In this document: positions 21,778 to 33,110 of the stretch, in pieces
Layout of the letters: each line of letters opens with the position of its first letter
How positions within the stretch are numbered: position 1 is the stretch's first letter
NCBI GenBank assembly: GCA_904066235.2
Contig: CAJFCV020000003.1
Coordinates: 5,332,001 to 5,396,000 of the forward strand
Origin: Bursaphelenchus xylophilus
Lineage: Eukaryota > Nematoda > Chromadorea > Rhabditida > Aphelenchoididae
Length of the DNA stretch: 64,000 nucleotides
Direction of reading: 5' to 3'
Notes under the pieces: generated by a model
Databases searched by the model: none
Told to the model about the DNA's origin: nothing
What the model saw: the letters and a program-made list of their open reading frames with translations, nothing else
Position numbers and translations under genes: made by a program

Positions 21778-24700
21778 ATGCCCTGTAAAGGTGAAGAACT
21801 CTGCGATGAAGTAACTACAGAGCAGGGTCATCACGAGGAGGTCAGTGTGGCATCAAGACCGGAGCATCCTTCGTCTCCGATTGCATTGAAACCCACGCAA
21901 CCAATTACAATTCCAGGATCAGAGTTGTCTCCTTCTTTGGATGATACCTTGAACAGTTTTGTTGATATGAGTTTACGGAATATGAATCCCAGTGAGAATG
22001 GAGGCAGTGTCAGAAGTAATGATCTTGAGAAAAGGCCAAAAGAAAATGGATCTTCAATTTCGGATATGGTAAGTTTTCTTTTTATTCGATTATTGTTTGT
22101 TTAAACTTCCTATTTGTTTTGTTTACAGAATAGAACTACTTTAACCTGGGAGTCGGTTAATTCACTGCCTGGCGAAGAACTCAGGCCCGAACATGTCTGG
22201 GATATGGCTCATGTCCGAGTTTTCATGTCCAATTATCGATTGGTGATCATTACTTATAATAAGCAAGGTGTTACATCCATTCCCAACAATTGTATCGACT
22301 TGATTGAGATTTCTAATGATGATGTGTTGAAGCTTTTGACGAGGGATGGAAGAATATTTACGTAAGTTTTAGGTCGTTTATAATGTTTTTGTTCAGTTTT
22401 AAAGCTGCAGCATCTGATGTCGCTCTACATTTCTACAAGACTATTCTTCCCTTGACATGTGGTGGTCAGAGAATTGAGGATTCATTTGCTTATCGATTCG
22501 CAGTCGCTTGCCAATCTAAGAAGCCAACTTTCCTGAGGAGAACCCTTTGTAACCACGAAATGTCGTATACGAATGTCTTAAAAGAATATAATAATTGTGG
22601 TTTCAAACCGGATGATTGGAGGGTCACCCGGATCAACGAGGACTTCAGGTATGTGTAGCTTTTAACTATAAATTCGCGTATGATTTTAGTGTATGCGCCT
22701 CATATCCACAGTTTCTGATTGTTCCCAGCGAAACTTCTGATCAAGAATTCCGAGATTTCAAGAGAGGCAGATTCTTTGACAGATTTCCTACGGCTGTTTG
22801 GAGGTCCAAGAAGACTGGGGCTGTGTTGATGAGGAGTGCTCAGCCGGAAACGAGTTTCTTCGGATCCCAGCCTGAAGGAGATGCCAGGTTATTCGATGCT
22901 ATTAGGAAGAGCTGCATAAGAGACCGCCCGGAGAAACAACGGAAGGTGTTGATTGTTGATGCTCGCTCATACACTGCAGCATGGGCTAATCGAGCAAAAG
23001 GCGGAGGTTTTGAAAGTGGAGGTATGTTTATATTATGGTTTTATATTGTCTTTTAGATGCTTATGCAATGACGGAGGTTTTATTCATGGGATTACCAAAC
23101 ATCCACGCCCTTCGGTATAGTTTTCATCAACTCCGACAACTACTCCACGGCCCGGAGAACTTGAATTTCTTCCAAAATCTTCAACAAACGAATTGGTTCC
23201 AATATCTTTATAGTCTGATCTTGTCAGCTCAAAGATGTGTCGATGCTTTGTGTATTGAAGGAATTTCTGCATTAGTACATTGTTCAGATGGATGGGACCG
23301 AACCAGCCAGATTGTTTCCCTGACCAAGTTAATTGCTGATCCTTTTTATCGAACATTCGAGGGCTTTGAGTATTTGATTAATCGAGAGTGGGTCGAGTTT
23401 GGTCATAAATTCCACGACCGAAATGGGCTGTGTCCCGATACAAATGAGAAGGCGCCCGTCTTTCTCCAATTCCTCGACGCTGTCCATCAATTGTGGCTGA
23501 AGAATCCCGACAGATTCGAATTCAATCAGAGATACCTCGTAAGTTCTTTTTCTCATTATTTGTTTGTTCATTATGATGTGTCAACCATTATTTTAGATGA
23601 AAATAGCCCAACACCACCACTCAGCTCTCTTCGGAACGTTTATTTTCAACAATTTCCAAGAGTCGGTGAATGGATACATCTGCAACGCCAACAACTCTTT
23701 CATGACTCCATTCCAAGTCGGATCCCCCGATGATGAGAGTATTGTGAATCTCGGTCGAGTATCCATGTTATCAGTGTTTGATTACGTTGGAAAACATAAT
23801 CCTTGTTTCATCAATCCTGTGTATGTGAGCGGCAAACGGGGTCGACTGATGTGTCCCAAAGGTATGTGGGAATTGAATGTGTGGAGAGAAGTGTACTGTT
23901 GCACGGATGTGGAATCGGTTATCAATTGTCCCGAGAGAGCTACAGAGACGCCAAATCAAGAAGAAATCAAGGTGAACGGCATGTCAAGAAGTCAATCTGC
24001 AGCCAGTTTGAACTCCCTGGAACAGGCCAATGGACATCATGTGTCCCATGGGTCAGCGCATAATACATCCACGGGTTCCCAGCCGGTCCCGTTGTCATCC
24101 ACCCCTGTCTCGAACACGTTTCTTCCCACTCTTCCTTCATCCACATTCTACATGAGGAAAGATCATATGAGCTGGAAACATTACTTGGATCATGATGGAC
24201 TGTCTCGGGTCCCCATTGATTATGAAGACCGATTTATCGAACTTCATCGTCATTATCAAGTAAGTTGTGTTTCGTTTTAAACACTGTTTGTTTAGAATAC
24301 GGATGCCGTTCGGGTCTCCGAGTCCAGTTCTTCAGGCCGTGAAAATTATCGGTCTGAGAGTTCAGTAAGTATTTCATAGTTGTTAAACAAATAGAGTAGG
24401 CTTTAAGATGTCGAGTAGAAAGCAGTGATTCTACTATCAGTTATGACATGTGTGAAGACGATGTATTGGCCAGAAAAAAGAGAGATTCTGTTTCTTCAAA
24501 TCTTCTTTTTCCGGTTGAAATGAACTCTGGCTCCTCTCACTTCGGATCGTTGGATGAAGAGATTACTCGCAAATGCCGCATTTGGTATGTGTTTTTTTGT
24601 TTTGTTTTTTTAAATGCGTATTTTGTTCCTAAAATAGAACACTTTTAGCAACACCTCCGTCACCTTTGAAGGTTCCAATTCTCCGATGACCACTTCCAAC

Positions 24701-24832
24701 ACGACTCTTGTCAACGGTTCATCTACGGCGTCTTCTCCATCCAAAATGAAGAACGGAACTTGTGCTCGATGTGCCGCTAACCAGGTTCCAATCCACACCC
24801 CCACTGGTAGCAATAGACTAATAATGAGTTGA
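21778..24832 (+). CDS. mtm-3: Myotubularin, MTMR3/4 type phosphoinositide 3-phosphatase, without FYVE domain
   Basis: About nine exons. The N terminus MPCKGEELCDEVTTEQ is low-complexity. Then comes a PH-GRAM domain (VWDMAHVRVFMSNYRLVIIT, 22186-22360), then the myotubularin phosphatase (DDWRVTRINEDF, DARSYTAAWANRAKGGGFES at 22960-23020, GLPNIHALRYSFHQLRQL). The active site is CSDGWDRT at 23281-23304, the intact Cx5R loop, so it should dephosphorylate PI3P and PI(3,5)P2 on endosomes. The ARSYxAAxANRAKGGG block fits MTMR3/4 better than MTM1 or MTMR6. The C-terminal exons are Ser-rich and end with CRIC-NTSV and CARCAANQVPIHT-PTGSNRLIMS. I find no FYVE zinc finger, which MTMR3/4 proteins normally carry. 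Exon ends in the 3' part (24290-24660) are less certain. Confidence 0.9.
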
Positions 24833-26176
24833 TGAAAACGCTTGACTTCGTCTCTATGATGGCCATGTGCCCTTGAATGTACAGTATTTTTTTGTTTTTT
24901 TTTATTTGCAGATCACTTCCGATTTAGCTCAACTTTTAGTGACTTAGAAATTGGGTTCATTTTGTTCTGAACGGGGTATGTTCTTTTGTCTCGTTTGCCC
25001 TTAGGGTCTTTGATTGTTTCTCATACTAACCGGGTACTTTTTTTTGATTACCGACCGCCCCTTATTTAACTATTTCTATTTGGATTTTTAACTGGATTAT
25101 TTGAAGGAATTTGATTTCGAGTCATGTACAGAATTGGATGTCTGATTGGTTGATGGTAGAGAGCAAGTTTGCCGCAGTTACCGTGATATGTTAGATAGGT
25201 ATAGGACCAATCTATCCAAAGAAAGTGTTTTACGACAAATAAACCCTTTTATTAATCGGACGGCTGTCGTTTGATCGTTTTATAGCGAAAGCTCGGTTTA
25301 AGGAAAAGGAAGAATGGTGGATTTCCATGAAATTCAGGTCAAATGTGGTGCGGCTTTCAAATTGGTTGTGGCGCTGTCGTTTTCTTTTGCCCTTCTTCCA
25401 GCGTAAAACGCTACTAAACGCCCTCCTTTTATGAAAGTTTTTTTAAATCCGTTTTTTATTGAAAAGGTGTTCTCGACTAATATATGCTGGGATGAGAGAA
25501 ATTAATTCCCTTCTCGATCTGATTTTCAGTTCTCCAACTTTTCGCGAACCGGAATCGCGGAAGGGTCGACGAAGTCTTCTGTAAACCGGATTTGATTTCA
25601 ATTAACTTTGGTTGATATGATCGCGGTTTGTGGTCGCGACCTCTCGATCATGCTGACGTCATTGTCTAGCCATTTGTTCTACAGAACTTGGGGATGGGAC
25701 GAAGTTCTCCTGAGATGGCAGATCCCCAAATTAACTGCCTGGAGCGGCGTTCTTCGCCCTACGTTCAGGAATCGGTTTTCGCTTTCACGAATCGGCGCTG
25801 CGGTCGCCTTCCTGGATGTCATCCGACCCATCTCGCGTTTGCTCTTTCTCAGAACAGCCTCTGGCATCGTATTCGGCGCGGGTAGCATCTCGCGGTTTCG
25901 ACCGCTACGGCTTTTCTCTTGTTTAATGACCTGCCACTTTTGATGCTTCCCTCGTCTTGCCTCCTTTGTACTCCAAACGTATCTGAGTTAATAATCATCA
26001 AAGAAAAGCTTCTAGTATTTCTTCCGAAGATGAGCATCTCCGCGGTCAAATCACTCGGAAAACATCCTTATACCGCGGTAGATTGTGAGAAGAGATCGTT
26101 GAGGTTATTCACACCTATACTTTATTTGCTCTTTCTTCGCGAACCTTTCTGTTGCTTAGCTAAAGAAGACGTTTAG
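24833..26176. other. Intergenic region upstream of acn-1
   Basis: The first part is mtm-3 3' UTR and AT-rich spacer. 25510-25930 is more GC-rich and happens to be open for 111 codons on the plus strand (25608-25943) with overlapping open frames on the other strand. None resembles a known protein and the composition (Arg, Ser, Leu) looks like a chance frame. I treat it as promoter or non-coding. A GTTTAG acceptor directly before the acn-1 ATG (26171-26176) suggests trans-splicing there. Confidence 0.4.
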
Positions 26177-29100
26177 ATGAACATATCAAGGTTAATTAGC
26201 CTAACGCTTAGTGTGATCGTCTTGATCAACGCCCAGCAGCCTCCTCCTTCCACTCCAAACGATGCCGAGATTGTCGAGAAACCGGCCGAAATTCCCTCGG
26301 AACCTGTGAAACTTGTAAACTTTGACGATTTTTCTATTGAAGAGATTGATGACGCTTTGGAACCAGTAAGATTTTATGAAGCGGTTCGGCATGTAAGAAT
26401 TATTTAGGTTGGTCCTGCTGATGTCGATAATGACGTCATCCAAAAGTTGGTTGACAAGTTCTTAAATGAAGGCACTCTTGAAGAAAAAAAGGATGAGAAG
26501 GTTAACAAAGAAGCCCAGAAATTGGTAAATTCGTCGCCTTATTGGGAAACGGCCAATCTCAAGGTAATTTTAATCGCCCATTTTAATGCAGAGGTGTTTT
26601 AGCCAGAACATTCCATCAAAGATTCCAAATTGATCTCTGACTGGTTAGTCGGTTACAACGAGGAGTTAGAAAAAGTACTTCAACAAGTAAATACCGCCGC
26701 CTGGAACTATTTTACCGCCGCCTCTCCACTTACAAAACAATATCTGGATGAGGCTGAGGACGTGGCTCGTCAGTTTCTGAAGGCAGCCGCCAAACAATCC
26801 ATTCAATTTGATCCCGAGATGCTGGAGAGTGTGATTGAAAAGAAGGAATTGAGTATCATTTCTGAACAAGGCATCAATGTGCTTCCTCCAAAAGATTTGA
26901 ACAAGTACAACAACATTCTCTCCAAAATCAACAAATTATACACGACTACGGATGTCTGCGAACAGAAGGATCAGAAGATGTGTATTACCAAATATTCCGA
27001 TTTGATCTCCACAATTCAGACCACATCCAATCCGGAGAAAGCACTGAATATCTGGAAGGCATGGAGAGCAGCAGTTGGAGCCAATCTGACCACTGCTTAT
27101 GACGATTTAGTTAAAGTAACTAACCAAGCGGCCAAAGCCAATGGATTCGAGGATGCTGGAAAGATGTGGAAATCTGCTTTTGATGACAAGTTCAGCCAGA
27201 AAGAAAGATATGACATTTCGGAGAACGCGAAGATGTTGTATCAACAAGTCCTTCCATTCTACAGCCAACTTCATGCTTATTTTAGAAGACAATTGGCCGG
27301 GATTTATAAGGATGACAAAAATCTGAAGAGAGATGTCTCTATCCCCGTTTATCTATTGCGTATGGTTATCTAATCGAACGAACTTGTCTTTGATCTTATA
27401 AAATAATATTGCTTTTGATTTCAGGCAGTGGATCCGGTGAGGATTGGAGTAATCTTTATGACGAAACAAAACCTTTTGATCAGATGGATACAACCGAAGA
27501 CGAGGTCATGGAGAATCTCCACAAACAGAACGTCACCGCCCGTAATATGTTTGTGAAGGCATTCAAATTCATGAAGTATCTCGGATTTGAAAATCTTCCA
27601 AAGACTTTCTGGACGCATTCCGTTTTTACCAGAAATTATGGAAAAGAGATGATCTGTAACCCTGCGGCCGCTTATGACATGTTAAATGGGACCGATTACA
27701 GAGTAAAAATGTGTGCCCAGACTGTGCAATCCGATTTCACCGTGGCTCACAAACTCCTTGCCCAATTGTACTACAAAATTTTGAGTAAAGATCAGCCACT
27801 CATTTTAAGAGATGCCCCAAGTCAGAGTCTGAGTACTGCTGTGGCTGGGGCTTTTGGAATTTTGGCCCAGAATGCTGATTACTTGAAGAGTCAGGTAAGA
27901 TCTATAATATACATCAACAAGGGAAGTACCCCAAGTGCGACGCTCAGATTTTCTTTAGATTTTAGACACACTTCGGGCATAGACTAAGTATCAATTCCTC
28001 AAAGTTTTAGCTCGCGCTTTGAAGGCGAAGCCGAGATATTCAACGATCTTTGCGGCCGAGAGAGTACGCTAAACGCGGAGAGCGGTCAGAGAAAAAAAAC
28101 TTTTTGGCCATAACATTGCCAGCTTCGTGCGGAAAAAAGTTCATTTCTTGTGGAAACATTAACCTTTACGGTAGAAATAGGGATGCAACTTTTCGTGCCG
28201 AAATTCGACAAGAAGTCTTAAATTTTCGTCGACTTGCGACCTAAAAATCTCGATGGTTTCTGCAAAGCGCGAGCTAGGATTCTCGCATATATTTTAGAAA
28301 AAATTATTCTAAATTTGTGCCAAGTTTCATCAAAATCGTCGCACTTGAGGTACTTCCCCTGTAAGCATTTTATTTACTAATAAAACAAATTTGATGATTT
28401 TAGAAACTGATCCAAACGGATTACCGTCTCGAACAGTACAATCTAATCAACCGTCTCTACCGAGAATCCCTCTCTGACTTTGTTAAATTGCCTTTTAATA
28501 TTGTCGCTGATGAATGGAGATATCAAGTTTTCAATGGTTCCACAGACTCTTCCAAATGGTCTGATGTCTGGTGGAATCTCCGGAATAAATATCAAGGAGT
28601 ATCTGCGCCAAAGGAGGTTGATGAAGCCAAATACGACGCTGTTATTGCGCCAGAGATTGTACAACAACATGCGCCCGCTTCCCGTCACGTTGTCTCTTAT
28701 ATTGCTCAATTTCAAATTCTGAAGGCCCTTTGTGGAGCTAATTCCACTTTGGTAAGCGATCGTTAACGCACGTATAATTATGCTACAGAGTGATGGTTGC
28801 GTCCCCGAAAAGAATGCAGCTGACAAATTGATGTTTTTAATGAAGAAAGGAGCTTCCATTAGTTGGTTGGATGTTTTGGAAGAGCTAACTGGACAAAGAA
28901 AACTCGATGCTCAGCCGTTGTTGGAGTACTACGAACCTTTATTGGACTGGTTGAGAAGGGCCAATGAGCAATCTAACGTGTTTATTGGATGGAATGGGGA
29001 AGGCGAGGCCTTTGCTGCTGATGAAATCCCGGTGATCAACATGGACAGTGGAAAGGAGAAACCAGCAATCCCATCAGATGATCAGATCGCTTATCCGGGT

Positions 29101-29525
29101 AAGAGTTGACGTTATTATAACCATTGGAATGTTAAAAATTATAATACTTTATAATACTAACATCCTTTTTAGGTCAAGACTGTTCTCGAGGCCAGGAATG
29201 TCTCCTAGATTCGAGTTGCAACGGCACCATCTGTGCTTGCAACGACGGCCTGTTCACTCTGCAGATAGCTGACACCTACAATTGCGTGCCAAGTGATCCC
29301 TCCAAGGCAGGGTTCACGGATGGCGATGGAGGTCTGGTTATCGCATTAAATCCTAATGAGAGAAAGGGGACTCGGCCCAGCTCAGATCCTGATGAAATTG
29401 AGGCCGGCGAAGTCAAGAAGGAACACAAGGCCGATGAGAAGAAGACCGTCAAAAGTGGGGGAACCCTTCTTCTTGCGTCGCCCCTTACTATCGGTCTCAT
29501 CTGCTTACTGCGGTATCTTTTCTGA
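26177..29525 (+). CDS. acn-1: ACN-1, ACE-like protein without zinc-peptidase active site
   Basis: The start at 26177 gives a signal peptide (ISLTLSVIVLINAQQPPPST). It is followed by an acidic linker and an M2-family (angiotensin-converting-enzyme) fold: WLVGYNEELEKVLQQVNTAA, LEQYNLINRLYRESLSDFV and other helical blocks. Where ACE has HEMGH, this protein has HKLLA (27748-27762) preceded by DFTVA, and the downstream EAIGD glutamate is replaced by STAVAG. So both zinc ligand sites are lost while the neighbouring YYKILSKDQP is kept. After the domain, an EGF-like cysteine cluster (CSRGQECLLDSSCNGTICAC, 29170-29240) and a C-terminal hydrophobic stretch (LLLASPLTIGLICLLRYLF) suggest a membrane or GPI anchor. 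In C. elegans acn-1 is non-enzymatic and needed for moulting. The intron 27894-28403 holds a MITE. Confidence 0.95.
27917..28362. mobile_element. MITE family C, best-preserved copy (acn-1 intron)
   Basis: The left end is ACAAGGGAAGTACCCCAAGT followed by GCGACGCT. The right end, reverse complemented, is ACAGGGGAAGTACCTCAAGT followed by GCGACGAT, so about 26 of 28 bases match. The length is about 446 nt. The interior contains AGCTCGCGCTTTGAAGGCGA and AAAAATCTCGATGGTTTCTG-type inverted blocks. No transposase. The host intron would be about 64 nt without it. Confidence 0.85.
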
Positions 29526-30677
29526 AACCAGTCATTCCTTGCCATCCCAAACGTGTGTAATAGATCCATCCGCTCAAATTATCTAGTGTGAATTTGTGTA
29601 TAAATTATTTTAAATCATAAATTATGTACTTGTTCCATCGTTTTTCGTCCCGAGTCATTGGAGATGTCATCCCCCAAGTTCGGATTAATTATTCGAATTA
29701 AACGGCAGACCTAACTCAAGTTGGGATCCCAATTCTGGCGCTTAATGACACCCTTTCTTAAACAATGGCGCTTGATTGCGTCCGACACGCGGACGGGGGC
29801 GGCCGTTGACCCCGACTCTCGGGAAGTTCCCTTGACTCCGCGCTGGAAGCGCTAGAAGAATGCCCTAATGCCTTTTGGGCCGGCGCAGTCAAGCAAATCA
29901 GATTAGGATTATGATAATGTTTTTCTTTTCTGCCGCGCCAAATCTCGTTCGCTTAAACGGCCGGTGCTTTGGCCGCTTTCAATTTTTTCTGCCTCGTGTC
30001 CGCGTGTGATTGTCGTTGGGTTCTGTCCACCTATGGTGAGCAATGACATCGCCCTCCATCATCTACATATCCCACTGACAAAGACAAAAGTTTTTTACTG
30101 CCAAACAGCCCTTTTAAACCAACAAAATTCTTTGGCGCCTTTGAAGGGCGGCTCTCAAAACAAAGGCCCAGAATCTGAAATTAGCCTCAGAATCCCAAGC
30201 TCAAAGTTATCTTTCCTGAGTCCTCTGGAGGCTAATAATCGAAGTTGGGGCATCTGTAACTGTTGTTCTTGGTGTTCCTCCAAGTCGCGCCTTCAGGGAT
30301 ATTGGAGGAGGCGGGGGAGGGAAGTGGAGACGAGTTCTGCCACGATAAGTCTCGGACCCTCAGGCCATAAAAGGCTTTTCTCCCTTCTATTATTTAAACG
30401 GACTCGCGCTTTCAACAGGTTCTGATTCCATAAGTGCGTCGCCTGATGTGTTACGGTTTATATTTCCGGCAATCTATTTACTTTCGAATATTACATCATA
30501 ATTCATTTTCTGCTCAAAAAAGATTTTTTTCTGGATATTGTGACTTAAAATTTAATTTAATATTTTTGAGAGCACAAAGCCCTGAGGTTTTGTTTGAGGT
30601 GTCGGGTTTGACAAGTCTCTTTTTTTGATCTCACTCACTTTCAGAGAGACAATGCCCGACTCTAAGGTAATCATGCG
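29526..30677. other. Intergenic region between acn-1 and the LRR-Ig gene
   Basis: It begins with the acn-1 3' UTR. 29730-30400 is GC-richer, with an accidental open frame on the plus strand (29964-30425) that shows no family motif. An ACTTTCAG acceptor at 30637-30644, followed by AGAGACAATGCCCGACTC, lies just upstream of the next gene and may be a trans-splice or 5' intron acceptor. Confidence 0.4.
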
Positions 30678-33110
30678 ATGATGAATATCTTCACTTTGCT
30701 CGTCTTCTTGGCCATTCTTCATCTGGTTTGGAGTTGTCCTGACTTTTGTACATGTAGGGGTAAGAGTTTCTTCTACAAGTTCTTATCTTAAATTTTTAAA
30801 ATAGTAAAAATTTTTATTTTCAGAAGAGCGTTCAATTAAATGTCAGAACCTTAACACAATACAATTCAAATCAGTCAACGATTACTTTAAAAGCCATAAC
30901 TCAAGCAGATTAATCAACCTCAGCCTTATAAATTGTAGCATCTTTGACGTGAATTCGATTCCTCCTCATGTTTTCAACGGGTTACTGTACTTAGACTTGT
31001 CCTACAACCATTTAAATGACTTTAATTTTAATTCCAATAACCTAATGCCCCTTTTGGTGATTCTCAAATTGACTGGCAACCATTTAATTGTAAGTTAAAT
31101 TATTTGTATTTCTATTTACAGAGTGTCCAAAGATCTTTTTTTGCGTCCGTTCCTAACATCGAGGAGATTTATTTGAATTACAATTCAATCTTTGTCATCG
31201 ATTGGGAAGCCTTTAGACTGTATAAATTGAAGAAGTTATTTCTGGATCACAATCATTTACTGGTAAGATTTATTTGCCTCAAAGTAGTAGTATATACAGG
31301 CCATCAACGAGCACATCCTCCGCTTTATTCCCAATCTCGAGACTCTCGACTTGTCGTTCAATCAACTGGTCTCTGTCCAAAGCTCCAGCTTCTTTGCTGC
31401 CAGAAAGTTGTCAACCTTGGACTTGAGTCACAATCGTCTTCAGCGGATTGATTACGATTCTTTTGTGCCTTTACATCAGCTGCAACAATTGGATTTATCT
31501 TCCAATAATCTGAGTGTTGTTCCGTCTGGATTGGGTCAATTCATGGGGTTAAGATCTCTCAATTTCAGTGAAAATCCCCTCACAATTATTCATTCTGGTG
31601 ATTTCAGTTTGCCCATGCTTCAGGTAATTTATTTTGATTCTCTACATACCTACATATTGCAATTTCAGGTGCTATCCATCACAGATTGCCCGTTTTTAAA
31701 GTTGATCGAGGTGAATTCGTTTTTGGAAATGCCCAATCTCCAGACTCTGATCATTCGGAATAACCCTCTTTTATCTTACGTTTCACCTCGCGCATTGGTT
31801 AATTCAACCTCAATTTTTGAGTAAGGAGTTTTGTATCATCATTTATTTTTGCGTGAGTAATAAGACGTGTGCTTGTAGATTGGACTTGCGCAACAATTCC
31901 CTGCATTCTATCTTCTTCCCCGACATAACCCCCTCCAAAATTTGGTTATCCGGTAATCCCCTGGACTGCGAATGTATGTTTTCCAATTTGGAAACATTGG
32001 ACGAACGACTCCGCGATAAACAAGATCTAAAATGTATTACCGGCACTGGTAAGAGTTGTCCGACGCAAAGTCTGACTCCTCTGGGAGACCAATTGGAGGC
32101 GGTTGTGGGTCAACAGATAGCTATATATTGTCAGGGAAGGATGGAGAACGACCGGATATCCTGGAGTTACAACCAGTATCCTCGAAATCCGGTGGACGGA
32201 CATCATTTGAGAGCTCTGCATGCATTAAGTATGCAGCCAATAGATCAATTAGAGACTGCTCATAATGACAGAACCAGGCAGATCAAAGGGGAACAACTAG
32301 TCATCGAAGCAGTCATCCAAGAAGACGAACAAGATTACATTTGTAAATTGGAGAGGGAGAACAGGACCGTCAGTGAGAAGAAAATCCATCTGACTGTCCA
32401 CAAACCCAATATAAAATTATTCCCGATCGATGTGGGATCCCATTATGTTGCCTTAGGCTGGAATTCGTCGTTGAATATAAAATGGACAGTCAATATTCGT
32501 TTAATGCTGGCTGTCAAAGACAATAATAACAGTACTCTGCGGGTAATCCAGCTAAATGTGCTGAATCCATGGTATGGCTACAATGTTATTCGATTACGAC
32601 CTGAACAGGTACTGATTTTAATTACTGTGTTTGACTAACAGATCAGAATAATAACTAGACTTACTTTCAGAATTACACCTTTTGCCTCTTCTACGAGTTT
32701 ATCTACAATTACCCAGGAGTCATTTACGAGACTTGCACGAAAGTTCGGACCCTCCCAAGCATAAATTTCTGGAGTTCTCTCCATCCTTCTACCATCATAA
32801 TCATCACGGGGATCTCCTTCACCCTGTTCATTATGTTGTGTTTCCGCGGATTTTATATTAGGTTTTACATCTGGCATCAGACAAAACAGAGGGCAAGAAT
32901 GAATCAGAGTATCAGTGGACAGAGTTTCCTCTCCCATTCTGTCTCCAGAAGTGAAACAACCATCATGGACCGATCTCTTCATATTGAAAACAGTAATGCG
33001 GTATGTCATATTACTCACAACTCAAAGTATTTTTATTTTAGATGCGAATGTCGAGGATAGAATCATCTCACACGGAAGATACGGAAGTCTCTTTATTAGA
33101 TAGTGCTTAA
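30678..33110 (+). CDS. LRR-Ig single-pass membrane receptor (IGLR-like)
   Basis: The ATG at 30678 is chosen because the upstream ATG at 30673 hits a stop at once. MMNIFTLLVFLAILHLVWS is a signal peptide followed by an LRRNT cap (CPDFCTCR). Then come about ten leucine-rich repeats (LLYLDLSYNHLNDFNF, IPNLETLDLSFNQLVSV, ARKLSTLDLSHNRLQRI, LHQLQQLDLSSNNLSVVPSG), an LRRCT cap (GNPLDCECMFSNLETL), an Ig-like domain (VVGQQIAIYCQGRMEND to QDYICKLERENR) and an FN3-like segment ending NYTFCLFYEF. The transmembrane helix is TIIIITGISFTLFIMLCF (about 32788-32841), followed by a Ser-rich cytoplasmic tail ending EVSLLDSA. The order LRR-Ig-TM resembles the C. elegans iglr genes, but I cannot choose among them. 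Poly(A) signal AATAAA at 33137-33142. Confidence 0.88.

Noticed and set aside
25608..25943. 111-codon plus-strand frame upstream of acn-1
   Set aside because: Overlapping frames are open on both strands in a GC-rich patch, there are no motifs and no splice partners; most likely chance.
29964..30425. 153-codon plus-strand frame between acn-1 and the LRR-Ig gene
   Set aside because: Composition is low in conserved features and no splice signals frame it; the region looks like GC-rich non-coding DNA.
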